Under the pieces are notes generated by a model, which did no database searches, was not told the DNA's origin, and saw only the letters and a list, made by a program, of their open reading frames with translations. The position numbers and the translations under genes were made by a program. 7,320 nt of DNA from Firmicutes bacterium UBA4049 (lineage in GTDB: Bacteria; Bacillota; Desulfotomaculia; Desulfotomaculales; Nap2-2B): contig DFZT01000060.1 of assembly GCA_002382755.1 (NCBI GenBank), positions 4,283 through 11,602 on the forward strand, given 5' to 3'. Of this stretch, positions 5,033-7,320 are shown piece by piece; positions within the stretch are counted from its first letter, which is position 1; each line of letters opens with the position of its first letter.

Positions 5033-7162
5033 ATGATTGGCAAAGCAAATAAAGAAATCTCAACAGACACTGAAAACGTAAACGAATTGTTTGGTTCCAA
5101 CGTATTCAGTGACGCGGTTATGAAGGAACTCCTGCCCAAGCAAGTTTACAAGGCTCTAAAGAAGACTACTGACGAAGGTGTGCCGCTGGATCCTAACGTG
5201 GCCGAGGTTGTGGCTAACGCTTTGAAAGACTGGGCTATCAAAAAAGGCGCAACCCATTACACACACTGGTTTCAACCAATGACTGCGCTTACTGCCGAAA
5301 AACATGATGCGTTTATTATTCCCCTTCCCGACGGCCGTGTACTCCTTGGATTTTCAGGCAAGGACCTGATCAAAGGGGAACCTGACGCTTCCTCTTTTCC
5401 GTCCGGCGGTCTTCGCGCTACCTTTGAGGCCAGGGGTTATACCGCCTGGGATACTACGTCTCCCGCTTTCTTTAAGGATAAGACCCTGTACATACCTACT
5501 GTTTTTGTATCTTATACCGGGGAGGTTCTGGACAAGAAAACTCCCCTTTTGCGTTCTATGGAAGCTTTATCGAAACAAGCCCTGCGGGTATTGCGGATCT
5601 TTGGCAACACCACAGCCAAAAAGGTTATCGCCACAGTAGGTCCGGAACAGGAATATTTCCTTGTTGACAAAGAACTATATAATCAGCGCCGGGATCTGAT
5701 TTTAACCGGCCGGACTCTTTTCGGCGCTGTTTCTCCCAAAGGCCAGGAATTAGAAGACCAGTACTTCGGAGTAATTAAAGAGCGTGTTTCCGCCTTTATG
5801 CAGGAACTGGATGTTGAACTTTGGAAGATGGGCGTATCCGCCAAAACTAAGCATAACGAAGTTGCTCCCGCACAGTACGAACTCGCTCCCGTTTTCAACG
5901 ATGTAAATGTCGGCGCCGATCATAACCATCTGGTTATGGAGACAATTAAGAAGGTAGCGCTTCACCACGGCCTGGTTGGCTTGCTTCACGAAAAGCCGTA
6001 TGCCGGGATTAACGGTTCCGGCAAACATAATAACTGGTCTATGAGTACGGATGATGGTGAAAACCTCTTCGAACCCGGGGAAACTCCCCATGAAAATGCC
6101 CAATTTCTGGTTTTTCTGGCCGCTGTACTTAGGGCTGTCGATGTCTACGCGGACCTGCTGCGGGTTTCCGCCTCCTGCCCCGGCAATGACCACAGGTTAG
6201 GCGCAAATGAGGCTCCGCCGGCTATTGTCTCTGTTTTCCTCGGCGATCAACTAACCGAAATTATAGAAAAGATTGCCCATGGCGGTGAGGTCAGCAGTAA
6301 AAAAGGAAACGAGCTCACGCTTGGGGTCTCCACCCTTCCCGTTCTGCCGAAAGACAATACCGATAGGAACAGGACGTCTCCTTTTGCCTTTACCGGCGAC
6401 AAATTTGAATTCCGTATGGTTGGTTCGTCACAATCCATCTCCGGACCCAACTTCGTACTAAATACCATTGTTGCGGAAACCCTGTGTGAAATTGCCGATA
6501 AGCTTGAAGGTAAGGATGCTGTCAATGCCGAAGCTCAAAAAATTGTGCAGCAAATTTTCAGGGATCACGGCCGGATTGTCTTTAACGGCAATAATTACAC
6601 CAGTGAGTGGGTTAAGATTGCTGAAGAGCGCGGTCTTCCCAATTTCACTTCCACAGTAGAGGCTCTTCCAACACTGACAAATGATAGAAACGTCAAGTTA
6701 TTTGAAAAGCACGGAGTTTTAAACAGGACTGAACTGGAAGCACGCAGGGATATAGTACTGGAAAATTATATCAAAACCATAAATATCGAGGCCTTGACTG
6801 CCCTGGAAATGGCCAGGCGGCAGATTCTGCCCGCCGGTATTACATTCGCCTCCAGGTTGGCCGATTCTATTAACTCCGTGAAAGCAACCGGGATAGAGGT
6901 CCTTACCAGCGCTCAGGGAGAACTGCTTCAAGAAGTTTCCTCCGCCCTGGCGTCATTGAAGAAGAATATAAACGCCCTTGAGAAGGCCCAGGCTGAGGCC
7001 GAAAAAATGCATGGCGACGTATACAAACAGGCTCAATTTTACAGGGATTCCGTATTTGCAGCAATTAATACCCTGCGGATTGACGCCGACAATCTTGAAA
7101 CCATGGTTGACAAAAACCTCTGGCCTTTCCCCACCTATGCAGATTTGCTGTTTAACCTGTAA
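5033..7162 (+). CDS. glnN: Type III glutamine synthetase (GlnN)
   Basis: This cytoplasmic enzyme makes glutamine from glutamate, ammonium and ATP, the entry step of nitrogen assimilation. Its 709 residues fit the long type III family (about 700-730), not the 440-470 of type I. Family motifs in order: the N-terminal [20 protein letters not shown] (109-128) with [10 protein letters not shown] (131-140); EQEYFLVD (205-212), the glutamate/metal-binding segment; [14 protein letters not shown] (273-286); [14 protein letters not shown] (292-305); [11 protein letters not shown] (327-337); the [20 protein letters not shown] region (381-400) with the ATP-site arginine; [19 protein letters not shown] (444-462), with FEFR close to the end of the catalytic fold; and the C-terminal [16 protein letters not shown] (692-707). 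Residues about 620-660 look helical and coiled-coil-like. The ATG at 5033 has GGGGG 7 bases upstream. An earlier ATG at 5026 opens only an 8-codon frame. Expression is probably set by the leader terminator. No truncation or missing motif is seen. Confidence 0.97.
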   Translation: MIGKANKEISTDTENVNELFGSNVFSDAVMKELLPKQVYKALKKTTDEGVPLDPNVAEVVANALKDWAIKKGATHYTHWFQPMTALTAEKHDAFIIPLPDGRVLLGFSGKDLIKGEPDASSFPSGGLRATFEARGYTAWDTTSPAFFKDKTLYIPTVFVSYTGEVLDKKTPLLRSMEALSKQALRVLRIFGNTTAKKVIATVGPEQEYFLVDKELYNQRRDLILTGRTLFGAVSPKGQELEDQYFGVIKERVSAFMQELDVELWKMGVSAKTKHNEVAPAQYELAPVFNDVNVGADHNHLVMETIKKVALHHGLVGLLHEKPYAGINGSGKHNNWSMSTDDGENLFEPGETPHENAQFLVFLAAVLRAVDVYADLLRVSASCPGNDHRLGANEAPPAIVSVFLGDQLTEIIEKIAHGGEVSSKKGNELTLGVSTLPVLPKDNTDRNRTSPFAFTGDKFEFRMVGSSQSISGPNFVLNTIVAETLCEIADKLEGKDAVNAEAQKIVQQIFRDHGRIVFNGNNYTSEWVKIAEERGLPNFTSTVEALPTLTNDRNVKLFEKHGVLNRTELEARRDIVLENYIKTINIEALTALEMARRQILPAGITFASRLADSINSVKATGIEVLTSAQGELLQEVSSALASLKKNINALEKAQAEAEKMHGDVYKQAQFYRDSVFAAINTLRIDADNLETMVDKNLWPFPTYADLLFNL

Positions 7163-7191
7163 CCTTTAAGCTGATAACTTGTAACTATTCA

Positions 7192-7249
7192 GGCTGTTAG
7201 GCTGTAGGCTGTAGGCTGTAGGCAATTAGGCTGTAGGCTGTAGCCTGTA
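7192..7249. repeat. Degenerate GGCTGTA heptamer tandem array
   Basis: Eight units in a row follow glnN: GGCTGTTA (7192-7199), three exact GGCTGTA (7200-7220), GGCAATTA (7221-7228), two exact GGCTGTA (7229-7242) and GCCTGTA (7243-7249). Two units are eight bases long. The sequence before it (from about 7170) contains looser relatives such as GCTGATAACTTGTAAC. It is not inside a gene that I can see. Such an array could change length by slippage. No CRISPR architecture is present, as there are no spacers. Confidence 0.85.
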
Positions 7250-7320
7250 GAAGTTCGGCTTGGCCAGCCGCTTGGGTTATACAAATGAGTTGGATGTTCC
7301 CGAATGCGACTCGAAAATGG
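7250..7320. other. Downstream flank with a short hairpin, no gene seen
   Basis: CGGCT (7256-7260) and AGCCG (7266-7270) form a 5-bp hairpin with a TGGCC loop, but no T-run follows, so it is a poor terminator. No convincing glnN terminator is visible between 7163 and the window end. No start codon with a ribosome site is evident in the rest. Confidence 0.3.

Noticed and set aside
4866..5139. Minus-strand reading frames over the glnN promoter, leader and start
   Set aside because: They overlap a promoter, a terminator and the glnN start, lack ribosome sites and show no family motif.
7192..7249. CRISPR array
   Set aside because: The units are only seven or eight bases and are directly adjacent, with no unique spacers.

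Overview
The window looks like chromosomal DNA of an anaerobic, low-to-mid GC Gram-positive bacterium, most likely a Peptococcaceae/Desulfotomaculum/Pelotomaculum-type Firmicute. The clues are strong AGGAGG-like ribosome sites, a long type III glutamine synthetase, a phosphate-binding protein that carries a 'copper amine oxidase N-terminal' (stalk) domain, and a heptanucleotide repeat between genes. The lineage is inferred from gene style only.

Leftward block (1-4093, minus strand). A high-affinity phosphate uptake operon is read right to left: pstS (phosphate-binding protein), a hairpin terminator/attenuator, pstC and pstA (the two membrane permeases, overlapping by 44 bases if pstA starts at a TTG), then pstB (ATPase), which runs off the left edge with about 234 codons visible. 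A candidate sigma-A promoter overlapping a perfect inverted repeat (4065-4093) and a CRP/FNR-consensus palindrome (3943-3962) lie upstream of pstS. PstS should capture phosphate outside the membrane, PstC/PstA form the channel, and PstB powers transport with ATP.

Central gap (3922-5032). This 1.1-kb stretch has no convincing protein gene but is not empty. A strong leftward promoter (4639-4667, TTGACA-17-TATTAT) begins a roughly 500-base GC-richer island rich in hairpins, with a 10-bp complementary pair near its two ends. I read it as a probable large structured non-coding RNA, or a very long structured leader, of unidentified class. An AT-rich segment and a rightward terminator-like hairpin (4769-4806) separate it from the glnN control region.

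Rightward block (4888-7162, plus strand). A promoter (4888-4916) leads into a 110-base leader holding an imperfect 16-base direct repeat. The second repeat copy forms the 5' arm of an intrinsic terminator that ends about 25 bases before the glnN start, so glnN appears to be controlled by transcription attenuation. GlnN (709 aa) makes glutamine from glutamate and ammonium. After it come a degenerate GGCTGTA heptamer array (7192-7249) and about 70 bases with no identified gene.

Taken together, the window places phosphate import and nitrogen assimilation genes divergently around a regulatory, RNA-rich gap.
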